Source: Variovorax fucosicus
GTDB taxonomy: Bacteria; Pseudomonadota; Gammaproteobacteria; Burkholderiales; Burkholderiaceae_C
NCBI RefSeq assembly: GCF_030316825.1
Contig: NZ_JASZYU010000004.1
Location: forward strand, 434,001-498,000
Direction: 5' to 3'
Length of the DNA: 64,000 nt
Shown: piece after piece, positions 35,860 to 46,323 of the stretch
Position numbering within the stretch: the first letter of the stretch is position 1
Layout of the letters: each line of letters begins with the position of its first letter
Program-made: the position numbers and the translations under genes
Notes under the pieces: model-generated
What the model saw: only the letters and a program-made list of their open reading frames with translations
Databases searched by the model: none
Told to the model about the DNA's origin: nothing

Positions 35860-36551
35860 TCGGCATCGTCATTCCGGCCCACAACGAGGCCGGGTACATC
35901 GGTGCCACGCTCAGCGCCGTGCGGCTGGCCGCGGCGCATGCGGATCTCGGCGGCGAGCCGGTGCGCACGGTGGTGGTGCTCGACAGCTGCAGCGACGCTA
36001 CCGCGACCGTTGCGAGGCAGCACGACGTATGCACGCTCGAAGTGTCCGCGCGCAACGTCGGCCGCGCGCGCGCCGCCGGCGCCCAATGGCTGCTGGACGA
36101 AGGCGCGCGCTGGCTGGCCTTCACCGATGCCGACACCATCGTCTCGCCGCAATGGCTTGTGCACCAGCTCGCGCTCGACGCCGATGCGGTGTGCGGCTCG
36201 GTCGGCATCGACGACTGGTCGCCGCACGCCGAACACGACGTGTTGATCCGCACGCACTTCGAGCGCACCTACACCGACGCGGACGGGCACCGCCACATCC
36301 ATGGCGCCAACCTCGGCGTGTCGGCCGAGGCGTACCGGCGTGTCGGCGGCTTCGCGCCGCTGGCCTGCAGTGAAGACGTGGCGCTGGTGGCCGCGCTGGA
36401 ACAGGCCGGCGCGCGCATCGCCTGGAGTGCAGCGCCGCGTGTGGCGACCAGCGCACGCAGGGATGCACGGGCGCGCGGCGGCTTCGGCGACGCGCTTCTG
36501 GCCGCGATCGCGGCCGGCCTGGCTGCCACGGAACCACCGCTGGCAGCCTGA
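35856..36551 (+). CDS. Family 2 glycosyltransferase
   Basis: A 231-residue GT-A-fold transferase. It opens with IGIVIPAHNEAGYIGATL and carries the metal/nucleotide-sugar motif FTDADTIVS and a HIHGANLGVSAEAYRRVGGF acceptor block. No membrane segments are seen, so it is probably cytoplasmic. It is the last gene of the coupled cassette. Its sugar donor and acceptor are unknown; a lipid or small-molecule acceptor is likely given the acyl-CoA dehydrogenase at the head of the cluster. Confidence 0.87.
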   Translation: MIGIVIPAHNEAGYIGATLSAVRLAAAHADLGGEPVRTVVVLDSCSDATATVARQHDVCTLEVSARNVGRARAAGAQWLLDEGARWLAFTDADTIVSPQWLVHQLALDADAVCGSVGIDDWSPHAEHDVLIRTHFERTYTDADGHRHIHGANLGVSAEAYRRVGGFAPLACSEDVALVAALEQAGARIAWSAAPRVATSARRDARARGGFGDALLAAIAAGLAATEPPLAA

Positions 36552-36610
36552 AACCATTGAAGAGGCGGTTTTGGGTAAGCTGGTGCGACCCGAGTCCATC
36601 CGCCACTTCC

Positions 36611-37702
36611 ATGCACCTTGCCCCATTCGCCGCCCGCCTTCTTCTGCTCGCCGTGGCTGGCCTGCTCGTCGCAGGCTGCAGCAACACCAGCGGCTGCGAG
36701 GCACGCTACGCGGCGTCGCCGCAGTTCAAGGGCTGCACGTTCCAGAACCTGCCCAACCCGGAGGCCCTGCCCTCGGCCGGAACCTGGAAGATCTGGTCGC
36801 GCTTCCTCTTCGCCGGCAAGGTCGACACGGTGCCGGTCGATCCAATCCCGGTGCAGCCGCTGACCACCGCGCAGCTCGAGGCGCTCGACCCGCAGGCCAA
36901 CCACGTGGTGCGGCTGGGCCACTCGTCGCATCTGCTCAAGCTGCGCGGCAAGTTCTGGCTGATCGATCCGGTGTTCGGCGAGCGCGTTTCGCCTTTCAGC
37001 TTCATCGGGCCGCGGCGCTTTCACAAGCCGCCGCTCACGCTGGAACAGCTGCCGCCGATCGAAGGCCTGATCCTTTCGCACGACCACTACGACCATCTGG
37101 ACGTGCCGACCATCGAGTACCTGGCCAAGCGGGTGCAGCGCTACTTCGTGCCGCTGGGCGTGAAAGCCCGGCTGGTCGAGATGGGTGTGCCGCCCGAGCG
37201 CATCGAGGAATTCGACTGGTGGCAGGCCGGCGCGCACGACGGCGTGCAGCTCACCGCCGCGCCGTCGCAGCATTTCTCCGGCCGCACGCTGAACGACCGC
37301 GACCGCACGCTGTGGGCCTCATGGGTGATCCAAAGCGGCACGCAGCGCATCTTCTACAGCGGCGACTCGGGCTACTTCGGCGGCTTCAAGCAGATCGGCG
37401 AGCGCTTCGGCGGCTTCGACCTGGCGCTGCTGGAGAACGGCGCCTACGACGCCTACTGGCCCGCCGTGCACATGACGCCCGAGCAGACCGTGCAGGCCTT
37501 CCGGGACTTGCGCGGCAAGGTGCTGTTCTCGGTGCACAACAGCACCTTCGACCTGGCCTTCCACACCTGGCACGACCCGCTGGACCGCATCGCGGATCTG
37601 TCGGCAGCGCAGCAGATCGAGCTGGCCACGCCGGTGATCGGCGAAGTCCTGACGGTGGGTGCGCCGCGCAAGAACGTGCGCTGGTGGGCAGGACTGAAAT
37701 GA
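36611..37702 (+). CDS. MBL-fold metallo-hydrolase lipoprotein
   Basis: A 363-residue metallo-beta-lactamase-fold hydrolase of the NAPE-PLD/UlaG-like group. The first 22 residues and lipobox LVAGC (Cys23) make it a predicted lipoprotein. Metal ligands are in LSHDHYDHLD, with later His in PSQHFSGR and the FYSGDSGYFGGF block, then HNSTFDLAFH. Homologues hydrolyse phosphodiester or lactone bonds; the substrate here is open. It starts 59 bases after the glycosyltransferase and could read through from that cassette. Its stop lies one base from the stop of a convergent small gene. Confidence 0.88.
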   Translation: MHLAPFAARLLLLAVAGLLVAGCSNTSGCEARYAASPQFKGCTFQNLPNPEALPSAGTWKIWSRFLFAGKVDTVPVDPIPVQPLTTAQLEALDPQANHVVRLGHSSHLLKLRGKFWLIDPVFGERVSPFSFIGPRRFHKPPLTLEQLPPIEGLILSHDHYDHLDVPTIEYLAKRVQRYFVPLGVKARLVEMGVPPERIEEFDWWQAGAHDGVQLTAAPSQHFSGRTLNDRDRTLWASWVIQSGTQRIFYSGDSGYFGGFKQIGERFGGFDLALLENGAYDAYWPAVHMTPEQTVQAFRDLRGKVLFSVHNSTFDLAFHTWHDPLDRIADLSAAQQIELATPVIGEVLTVGAPRKNVRWWAGLK

Positions 37703-37703
37703 T

Positions 37704-37882
37704 TCAGCGTTGCTCGCGCCGCTCGCGTGCACGCCGAACCTGGCGGCTCTGCACGGCTTCTGCCATCGCACGCTCGCGCGCGGCCTTTTTCTCGCGCCGG
37801 CCACGCGACAGCCAGCGGCCGACGAAGAAGCTGGCCAGGCCGCTGATCACGGCGATCACGATGGCGAGGGTTCCGACTTCCA

Positions 37883-37883
<1 letters not shown>
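37704..37883 (-). CDS. Small membrane protein downstream of parC
   Basis: A 59-residue protein with one membrane helix (about 4-24, TLAIVIAVISGLASFFVGRWL) and a strongly basic Arg/Lys/Glu tail. Function unknown. Its ATG overlaps the parC stop in an ATGA arrangement, so it should be translated from the parC transcript. The overlap and the clean helix-plus-basic-tail design are the evidence that it is real. Its stop is one base from that of the convergent lipoprotein gene. Confidence 0.7.
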
Positions 37884-40273
<2,390 letters not shown>

Positions 40274-40309
40274 GGGTCTGTCTGTCGTCGGTTCTTCAAA
40301 AAATCGGGG

Positions 40310-41158
40310 TCACTCGGCCGGCAGGCTCGGCATGCGCGGCGCACCGTCCGGCGGCGGCAGATTGCCACGGCCCAGCGCGCCGCCCTGCGGCACCCCGAGC
40401 TCCATCCGGATGCGCCCCGGCAACTTGCCGCCGCTGCGGCCCACGGCAACGCGCGCGCCGGGCTTTAGGTAGGCATAGAGCTGCAGCACCGTCTTCACGT
40501 AGTTCTGCGTCTCGCGGTAGTTCGGAATCTTGTTGCCGGCGCGTTGCACCGCGCCCTCGCCCGCGTTGTAGGCGGCCAATGCGAGTTCGATTTCGCCGGG
40601 AAACATCGCGATCAGGTCGCCCAGGTAGCGCGAGCCGGCGGTGATGTTGATGCGCGGGTCGTAGAGCTTGCTCTCCAGCGAACGCCGTTTGTCGGCCTGC
40701 ACGCCGTAGCGCTGCGCGGTCGCGGGCATCAGTTGCATGAGCCCGATCGCACCCTTGGGCGACACGGCCTGGGCATCGAAGCCCGACTCGGTTGCAATCA
40801 GGGCCTGCAGCAGTTCGTAGTCGATCGCATGGCGCTTCGAGGCGTCCTGCAAGGCGCTCTTGGCGCTCTTGTAGTTGGGTGATTTTTCGAACAGCGCGAG
40901 CAGCGTTTGCGAGGCAGGCGGCAGCTTGCCGGTGCCGGCACCGAGCCCGCGGCCCATCGGCGCCAGGCCCTCGGCCGTGTCGAAGTTCTGGCCGCCCCGA
41001 AAGAAGAGCTGGTAGCGCTCGTCGAGCTTTTCGGCCGCGAAATGCGCCACGCCCTTGTCGTCGACATAGCCGTAGATGTCGGCCGCCATCGCGCCTTGCT
41101 GCGAAATCAATAGCAGCAAGCCCAGTAACAGCGAACGGAAAAGGCCGGAAAGATTCAC
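40310..41158 (-). CDS. Lytic transglycosylase (Slt family)
   Basis: A 282-residue periplasmic murein-cleaving enzyme. A signal peptide ends at about residue 26 (GAMA). A short DUF4124-like strand region (IYGYVDDKGVAHFA) follows, then the SLT domain with catalytic Glu124 in IATESGFDAQ, the GLMQLMPATAQRYG block and the ALAAYNAGEGAV motif. The C-terminal 60 residues are Gly/Pro-rich. The reading begins at a GTG at 41158, the only start that keeps the signal peptide. It sits between parE and parC, all three on one strand with short gaps, and is probably cotranscribed. Confidence 0.92.
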   Translation of the reverse strand: MNLSGLFRSLLLGLLLLISQQGAMAADIYGYVDDKGVAHFAAEKLDERYQLFFRGGQNFDTAEGLAPMGRGLGAGTGKLPPASQTLLALFEKSPNYKSAKSALQDASKRHAIDYELLQALIATESGFDAQAVSPKGAIGLMQLMPATAQRYGVQADKRRSLESKLYDPRINITAGSRYLGDLIAMFPGEIELALAAYNAGEGAVQRAGNKIPNYRETQNYVKTVLQLYAYLKPGARVAVGRSGGKLPGRIRMELGVPQGGALGRGNLPPPDGAPRMPSLPAE

Positions 41159-41185
41159 AAGATCGAGGGTCGCCTGATGGCGGGC

Positions 41186-43192
41186 TCAAACGTCGATTTC
41201 GACATCGTCGCCACGGAGCTCCATCAGATCACGTCTTGCGGCCGCTTCGCCTTTACCCATGAGCTTGGTGATCTCTCCCTGGGTCTGCGTGAAGTCGAGC
41301 CGGCCGAGCTGCACCTGGAGCAGGCGGCGCGTATCCGGATTGAGCGTTGTTTCCCAGAGTTGTTCCGCACTCATTTCGCCCAGGCCCTTGAAGCGGCTGA
41401 TGCTCCAGGCACCTTCGCGCACGCCGTCCTTGCGCAATTTGTCGAGCGTGGCGGTCAGTTCGCCCTCGTCCAGCGCATAGACCTTGGAGGCCGGCTTCTT
41501 GCCGCGCGCCGGCGCATCGACGCGAAACAATGGCGGCTTTGCGACATAGACGTGGCCGGCTTCAATGAGTTTCGGAAAGTGCCGGAAGAACAGCGTGAGC
41601 AGCAGCACCTGGATGTGCGAGCCGTCGACGTCGGCATCGGAGAGGATGCAGACCTTGCCGTAGCGCAGGCCGCTCATGTCGGGCGTGTCGTTCGGGCCGT
41701 GCGGGTCGACGCCGACGGCGACCGAGATGTCGTGAATTTCGGTGTTGGCGAACAGGCGGTCGCGCTCGACCTCCCAGGTGTTGAGCACCTTGCCGCGCAG
41801 CGGCAGGATCGCCTGCGACTCCTTGTCGCGTCCCATCTTGGCGCTGCCGCCGGCCGAGTCGCCCTCGACCAGGAACACCTCGTTGTGGCTGATGTCCTTG
41901 CTCTCGCAATCGGTCAGCTTGCCGGGCAGCACGGCCACGCCGGAGCCCTTGCGCTTCTCGACCTTCTGGCCAGCCTTCTGGCGCGTCTGCGCGGCCTTGA
42001 TGGCCAGCTCGGCCAGCTTCTTGCCGTAGTCGACGTGCTGGTTGAGCCACAGCTCGAGCGCGGGGCGCACGAAGCTGGACACCAGCCGCACCGCGTCGCG
42101 CGAATTCAGGCGTTCCTTGATCTGGCCCTGGAACTGCGGATCGAGCACCTTGGCGCTCAGCACATAGGAAGCGCGGGCGAACACGTCTTCGGGCAGCAGC
42201 TTCACGCCCTTGGGCAGCAGCGAGTGCAGCTCGATGAAGCCCTTCACGGCCGTGAAGAGACCGTCGCGCAGGCCGCTTTCGTGCGTGCCGCCGGCGCTGG
42301 TGGGAATCAGGTTGACGTAGCTCTCTCGCACCGGCTGGCCGTCTTCGGTGAAGGCCACGCACCATTCGGCGCCCTCGCCTTCGGCAAAGTTGTCGGCGTT
42401 CTTGTCGGCATGGCCGGCGCCTTCGAACAAGGGGATCACCGGCTCGCCGTTGAGCGTCTGCATCAGGTAGTCGCGCAGGCCGCCCTTGTAGAGCCACTGC
42501 TGCGTCTCCTTGGTCTTCTCGAGCACCAGCGTGACGGTCACGCCCGGCATCAGCACCGCCTTGCTGCGCAGCAAGTGGGTCAGCTCGTTGATCGGCAGTG
42601 TCGGCGACTCGAAATACTTGGCATCGGGCCAGGCACGCACCGTGGTGCCCTGCTTGCGGTCGCGGCCGCCTTCGGCGTTGGCGCTGCCGCCGCTTTCCTG
42701 GGGCCGGATCTGCAGCGGCTCGATCACGTCGCCGGCCGAAAACGCGAGCTGGGCCACCGAGCCCTCGCGGTACGAGATCACTTCGAGCCGCTTCGACAGC
42801 GCATTGGTCACCGACACGCCCACGCCATGCAGGCCGCCCGAGAAGCTGTAGGCGCCGCCCGAACCCTTGTCGAACTTGCCGCCCGCGTGCAGCCGGGTGA
42901 ACACCAGTTCGACCACCGGTGCCTTTTCTTCGGGGTGCAGGCCGAACGGAATGCCGCGGCCATCGTCTTCGATGCTGACCGAGCCATCGGTGTGCAGGGT
43001 GACCTTGATCTTCTTGCCGTAGCCCGCGAGCGCCTCGTCGGCCGCGTTGTCGAGCACTTCCTGGATGATGTGCAGCGGGTTGTCGGTGCGGGTGTACATG
43101 CCCGGGCGCTGCTTGACGGGCTCGAGGCCCTTAAGGACGCGGATCGAGCCTTCGGAATACGCTTGCGGTGTTGTCTTGCTGGGGGTTGCCAT
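41186..43192 (-). CDS. parE: DNA topoisomerase IV subunit B
   Basis: A 668-residue ATPase subunit of topoisomerase IV. The GHKL ATP site is visible in EVLDNAADEALAGYG and EDDGRGIPFG, then the transducer domain. The TOPRIM metal site follows in VEGDSAGGSAKMGRD and LSDADVDGSHIQ. The ATG at 43192 starts the conserved N-terminus; the in-frame stretch upstream is regulatory DNA. TACAAT (complement of 43201-43206) is a -10 candidate and a LexA-like dyad lies at 43227-43242. It precedes the lytic transglycosylase and parC genes. Confidence 0.96.
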   Translation of the reverse strand: MATPSKTTPQAYSEGSIRVLKGLEPVKQRPGMYTRTDNPLHIIQEVLDNAADEALAGYGKKIKVTLHTDGSVSIEDDGRGIPFGLHPEEKAPVVELVFTRLHAGGKFDKGSGGAYSFSGGLHGVGVSVTNALSKRLEVISYREGSVAQLAFSAGDVIEPLQIRPQESGGSANAEGGRDRKQGTTVRAWPDAKYFESPTLPINELTHLLRSKAVLMPGVTVTLVLEKTKETQQWLYKGGLRDYLMQTLNGEPVIPLFEGAGHADKNADNFAEGEGAEWCVAFTEDGQPVRESYVNLIPTSAGGTHESGLRDGLFTAVKGFIELHSLLPKGVKLLPEDVFARASYVLSAKVLDPQFQGQIKERLNSRDAVRLVSSFVRPALELWLNQHVDYGKKLAELAIKAAQTRQKAGQKVEKRKGSGVAVLPGKLTDCESKDISHNEVFLVEGDSAGGSAKMGRDKESQAILPLRGKVLNTWEVERDRLFANTEIHDISVAVGVDPHGPNDTPDMSGLRYGKVCILSDADVDGSHIQVLLLTLFFRHFPKLIEAGHVYVAKPPLFRVDAPARGKKPASKVYALDEGELTATLDKLRKDGVREGAWSISRFKGLGEMSAEQLWETTLNPDTRRLLQVQLGRLDFTQTQGEITKLMGKGEAAARRDLMELRGDDVEIDV

Positions 43193-43200
43193 GGGGGCGG

Positions 43201-43295
43201 ATTGTATGCGTCGCCTCACCAAAAACCTGTATGGGCATACAGATTGGGCGCTGCAACAGGCATTCGAGCGGCATTGATGCGGTGCAGGCATCAAT
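43201..43295. promoter_or_regulatory. parE upstream region: LexA-like box and second inverted repeat
   Basis: CTGTATG-GG-CATACAG at 43227-43242 is a perfect dyad fitting the LexA consensus CTGT-N8-ACAG, 34 bases before the parE start. TACAAT on the minus strand (43201-43206) is a likely -10, placing the dyad over or just upstream of the -35. A second perfect repeat, ATTGATGC-N7-GCATCAAT (43273-43295), lies farther out, toward the MFS gene at 43370. The sites are visible; regulation is inferred. Confidence 0.5.
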
Positions 43296-43369
43296 AGCGC
43301 GCAGATTCCTCAGCAATGGCTGTCGCGCAACCGTCTGCGCGCGGCGGCGCTTCCGGCTACATTGCCCGG

Positions 43370-44590
43370 ATGACCGCCCCCGCCCGCCCCCTCTCGATCG
43401 CGCAGGTGCTGCTGTGCGGCGCCATGATCGTCACCCTCTCGATGGGCATCCGCCACGGCTTCGGGCTCTGGCTGCAGCCGATCACGCAGGCGCAGGACTG
43501 GAGCCGGCAAACCTTCTCGTTCGCGCTGGCCATCCAGAATCTTTCGTGGGGCATCTTCGGCGTGTTCGCGGGCATGCTGGCCGACAAATTCGGCGCGTTC
43601 CGGGTGTTGATCGGCGGCGCGGTGTTCTATGCGCTGGGGCTGTTCGGCATGGCGCATTCGCCCACGCCACTGCTCTTCACGCTGAGCGCGGGCGTGCTGA
43701 TCGGCGCGGCGCAGGCAGGCACGACCTATGCGGTGATCTACGGCGTGATCGGGCGGCAGATTCCGGCCGAGCGGCGCTCGTGGGCCATGGGCGTGGCGGC
43801 GGCGGCCGGCTCGTTCGGGCAGTTCCTGATGGCGCCCATCGAGGGCCGGCTGATCGGCCACCTGGGCTGGCAGACCGCGCTCGCCGTGCTGGCGGTGCTG
43901 GTGCTGGTGATCATCCCGCTGGCCTTCGGCCTGCGCGAACCGAAGACGGCAGCGCTGGCCGGGCACCGCGAACAGTCGGTGCTGCAGGCGGTGGGCGAGG
44001 CTTTCCGCTATCCGAGCTTCGGCCTGCTGATGGCGGGGTACTTCGTCTGCGGCTTCCAGCTGGCGTTCATCGGCATCCACATGCCGACCTACCTGCGCGA
44101 CCGCAGCCTGCCGGCCGACGTGGCGGGCTATGCGCTGGCGCTGATCGGGCTGTTCAACGTGTTCGGCACCTACACGGTCGGTTTGCTGGGGCAGACGCTG
44201 GCCAAGCGCAAGATCCTCGCGGCGATCTACTTCGCACGGGCGGTGTCGATCGCGCTGTTCCTGCTGGCGCCGATCTCGCCGCTCAGCGTGTATGTGTTCT
44301 CGGCGGCGATGGGCTTCCTGTGGCTGTCCACCGTGCCCGCGACCAATGCGATCGTGGCGGGCATCTTCGGCGTGGCGCATCTGTCGATGCTCAGCGGCTT
44401 CGTGTTCCTGAGCCATCAGGTCGGCTCGTTCCTGGGCGTGTGGCTCGGCGGCTATCTGTACGACACCACGGGCAGCTACGACATCGTCTGGTACATCTCG
44501 ATTGCGCTGGGCGTGTTCGCGGCGCTGATCAACCTGCCGGTGAAGGAGCGCGCAATCGTGCGCACCGCGCAGCAGCCGGCCGCGGCATGA
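43370..44590 (+). CDS. MFS transporter
   Basis: A 406-residue major facilitator of the OxlT/monocarboxylate-like type, with about 12 hydrophobic segments. Landmarks are the first-helix block (LSMGIRHGFGLWLQPITQ), the loop 2-3 motif MLADKFGAFRV, and the C-half loop LAKRKILAAIY. The substrate is unknown. The ATG at 43370 (MTAPARPLSIAQVLL) is preferred over an in-frame ATG 18 codons upstream, which adds a Ser/Gly-rich stretch. Its stop overlaps the start of a 46-residue membrane peptide by ATGA. It diverges from parE. Confidence 0.9.
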   Translation: MTAPARPLSIAQVLLCGAMIVTLSMGIRHGFGLWLQPITQAQDWSRQTFSFALAIQNLSWGIFGVFAGMLADKFGAFRVLIGGAVFYALGLFGMAHSPTPLLFTLSAGVLIGAAQAGTTYAVIYGVIGRQIPAERRSWAMGVAAAAGSFGQFLMAPIEGRLIGHLGWQTALAVLAVLVLVIIPLAFGLREPKTAALAGHREQSVLQAVGEAFRYPSFGLLMAGYFVCGFQLAFIGIHMPTYLRDRSLPADVAGYALALIGLFNVFGTYTVGLLGQTLAKRKILAAIYFARAVSIALFLLAPISPLSVYVFSAAMGFLWLSTVPATNAIVAGIFGVAHLSMLSGFVFLSHQVGSFLGVWLGGYLYDTTGSYDIVWYISIALGVFAALINLPVKERAIVRTAQQPAAA

Positions 44591-44727
44591 CGTTGCAGAC
44601 CCGCCACCGCATCCTGCACGCCGGCGCCTGGCTGGCGGCTGCCGCGGCGCTGGGTGGCGTCTTTGCGCTCTATACGCGGCCTGACTTTCTGGTGCAGATG
44701 GTCGACCAGATCTGGGCCTGCTTTTGA
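44587..44727 (+). CDS. 46-residue membrane peptide coupled to the MFS gene
   Basis: One hydrophobic helix (about 10-29, AGAWLAAAAALGGVFALY) followed by RPDFLVQMVDQIWACF. Function unknown. It is enclosed by two 4-base overlaps, ATGA with the MFS stop and TTGA with the methyltransferase start, which is strong evidence that it is translated. It may be an accessory peptide of the transporter, though that is only a guess from position. Confidence 0.7.
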   Translation: MTLQTRHRILHAGAWLAAAAALGGVFALYTRPDFLVQMVDQIWACF

Positions 44728-45284
44728 GCGGGCTGCACGGTTCGGGCGCGCCGTCCGCCTGGGTGGCGCGCTGGTCGCACCTCGTGCCGCCCGGCGGCAC
44801 GGTGCTCGACGTGGCTTGCGGTGCCGGGCGTCACATGCGCTGGTTTGCCGGGCGCGGGCACGCCGTCACGGGGGTCGACCGGGCGCCGGAAGCGGTAGCC
44901 GCCGCTTCGCACTTCGGCCAGGTGCTGCAGGCCGACATCGAGGCCGGCCCATGGCCATTTGCCGGCCGGCAGTTCGATGCGGTGATCGTCATCCATTACC
45001 TCTGGCGCGCGCGGCTGCCCGACATCGTGGCCGCCGTGGCGCCGGGCGGCGTGCTGCTGTACGAAACCTTCGCTGCCGGCAACGAAACGGTGGGCAAACC
45101 ATCGCGTCCCGACTTCCTGCTGCAGCCGGGTGAGCTGCTGAGCGCGAGCGCCGGGTTGCGCGTTGTCGGCTACGAGGACGGCTTTCTGCCTGATCCCGAC
45201 CGCTTCGTCCAGCGCATCGCTGCGGTGCGGGTGGCCGGCGCCTCGCCGCGCCACCTGCTCGGGGTGCCGTCGGCCAGTCATTAG
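44724..45284 (+). CDS. Class I SAM-dependent methyltransferase
   Basis: A 186-residue methyltransferase with motif I VLDVACGAGRHM, the acidic residue in VTGVDRAPEAV, and FDAVIVIHYLWR as motif IV. The substrate is unknown. It begins with TTG in a TTGA overlap with the stop of the 46-residue peptide; no ATG or GTG in frame would keep motif I with a normal N-terminus. It ends 33 bases before dapA, so the MFS-to-bamC genes may be partly cotranscribed. Confidence 0.88.
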   Translation: MSGLHGSGAPSAWVARWSHLVPPGGTVLDVACGAGRHMRWFAGRGHAVTGVDRAPEAVAAASHFGQVLQADIEAGPWPFAGRQFDAVIVIHYLWRARLPDIVAAVAPGGVLLYETFAAGNETVGKPSRPDFLLQPGELLSASAGLRVVGYEDGFLPDPDRFVQRIAAVRVAGASPRHLLGVPSASH

Positions 45285-45317
45285 AATGTCTGCTTTTCGT
45301 CCCATAAAGAGACCCCC

Positions 45318-46208
45318 TTGGATCAACTGACTGGCAGCATCGTCGCGCTCGTCACGCCGATGCACGAAGACGGCAGTGTCGACTACCCCGCCCTGCGCCG
45401 GCTGATCGACTGGCACATCGACGAAGGCACCGACTGCCTTGGCGTCGTCGGCACGACCGGAGAATCTCCGACGGTCGACGTCGAGGAGCACTGCGAAATC
45501 ATCCGTGTCTCGGTCGAGCAGGCCAAAGGCCGCGTGCCCGTGATGGCCGGCTGCGGCGCCAACTCGACCAAAGAGGCGATCGAGCTCGCCAAATTCGCCC
45601 GGGGCGTGGGCGCCGACTCGCAATTGCAGGTCGTGCCCTACTACAACAAGCCGACCCAGGAAGGCCAGTACCAGCACTTCAAGGCGATCGCCGAAGCCGT
45701 TGGCGACCTGCCCACCGTGCTTTACAACGTGCCCGGCCGCACCGTGGCCGATATGGCACACGACACCGTGCTGCGTCTCGCGCAGGTGCCGGGCATCATC
45801 GGCATCAAGGAGGCGACCGGCAACATCGAGCGCGCCCAGTGGCTCATCCGCGACCTGCCGAAAAGCTTCGCCGTGTATTCGGGCGACGACCCCACCGCCG
45901 TGGCACTCATGCTGTGCGGCGGCCAGGGCAACATCAGCGTCACGGCCAACGTGGCGCCGCGCAAGATGCACGAGCTCTGCATGGCCGCGATTGCCGGCGA
46001 CGTCAAGACCGCGATGCGCATCCAGTTCGAGCTGATGCCGCTGCACCGCAATCTGTTCGTCGAGCCCAACCCCATCCCGCTCAAGTGGGCGATGGCACGG
46101 CTGGCACTGTGCGGCGGCACCCTGCGGCTGCCGTTGACCGAACTCGCCGAGGGCAGCCGACCGGCGGTCGAGGCGGCCCTGCGCGCCACCGGCCTGCTCA
46201 AGGATTGA
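45318..46208 (+). CDS. dapA: 4-Hydroxy-tetrahydrodipicolinate synthase
   Basis: A 296-residue lyase condensing pyruvate with aspartate semialdehyde, the first committed step to diaminopimelate and lysine. The Schiff-base lysine is Lys164 in GIKEATGN. The GTTGESPT loop and the catalytic Tyr region LPTVLYNVPGRT are present, and the length is normal. The start is a TTG at 45318 with AAAGAGA upstream; the only nearby ATG (45286) is out of frame. TAGAAT at 45282-45287 could be its -10. It precedes bamC, the same order as in enterobacteria. Confidence 0.95.
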   Translation: MDQLTGSIVALVTPMHEDGSVDYPALRRLIDWHIDEGTDCLGVVGTTGESPTVDVEEHCEIIRVSVEQAKGRVPVMAGCGANSTKEAIELAKFARGVGADSQLQVVPYYNKPTQEGQYQHFKAIAEAVGDLPTVLYNVPGRTVADMAHDTVLRLAQVPGIIGIKEATGNIERAQWLIRDLPKSFAVYSGDDPTAVALMLCGGQGNISVTANVAPRKMHELCMAAIAGDVKTAMRIQFELMPLHRNLFVEPNPIPLKWAMARLALCGGTLRLPLTELAEGSRPAVEAALRATGLLKD

Positions 46209-46234
46209 CCATCGACATCCTGCCGACCGCCGAA

Positions 46235-46254
46235 GCCGGCAACCTTTTGCCGGC
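46235..46254. promoter_or_regulatory. Stem-loop between dapA and bamC
   Basis: GCCGGCAA-CCTT-TTGCCGGC is a perfect 8-base stem with a 4-base loop, extendable to 46231-46259 with one bulged C. It is not followed by a T-run, so full termination is unlikely. It could lower readthrough or protect the upstream message. Confidence 0.4.
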
Positions 46255-46323
46255 CTTCGACTCTGACGTGGCGGACGCCGCACGCGTTCATTGAATTTCA
46301 GACATTCCACAAGGAAGACGACG

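Noticed and set aside
33498..36551. Cassette considered as a Nod-factor biosynthesis cluster
   Set aside because: NodA and NodC equivalents are missing and an acyl-CoA dehydrogenase is present instead, so only the methyltransferase resemblance remains.
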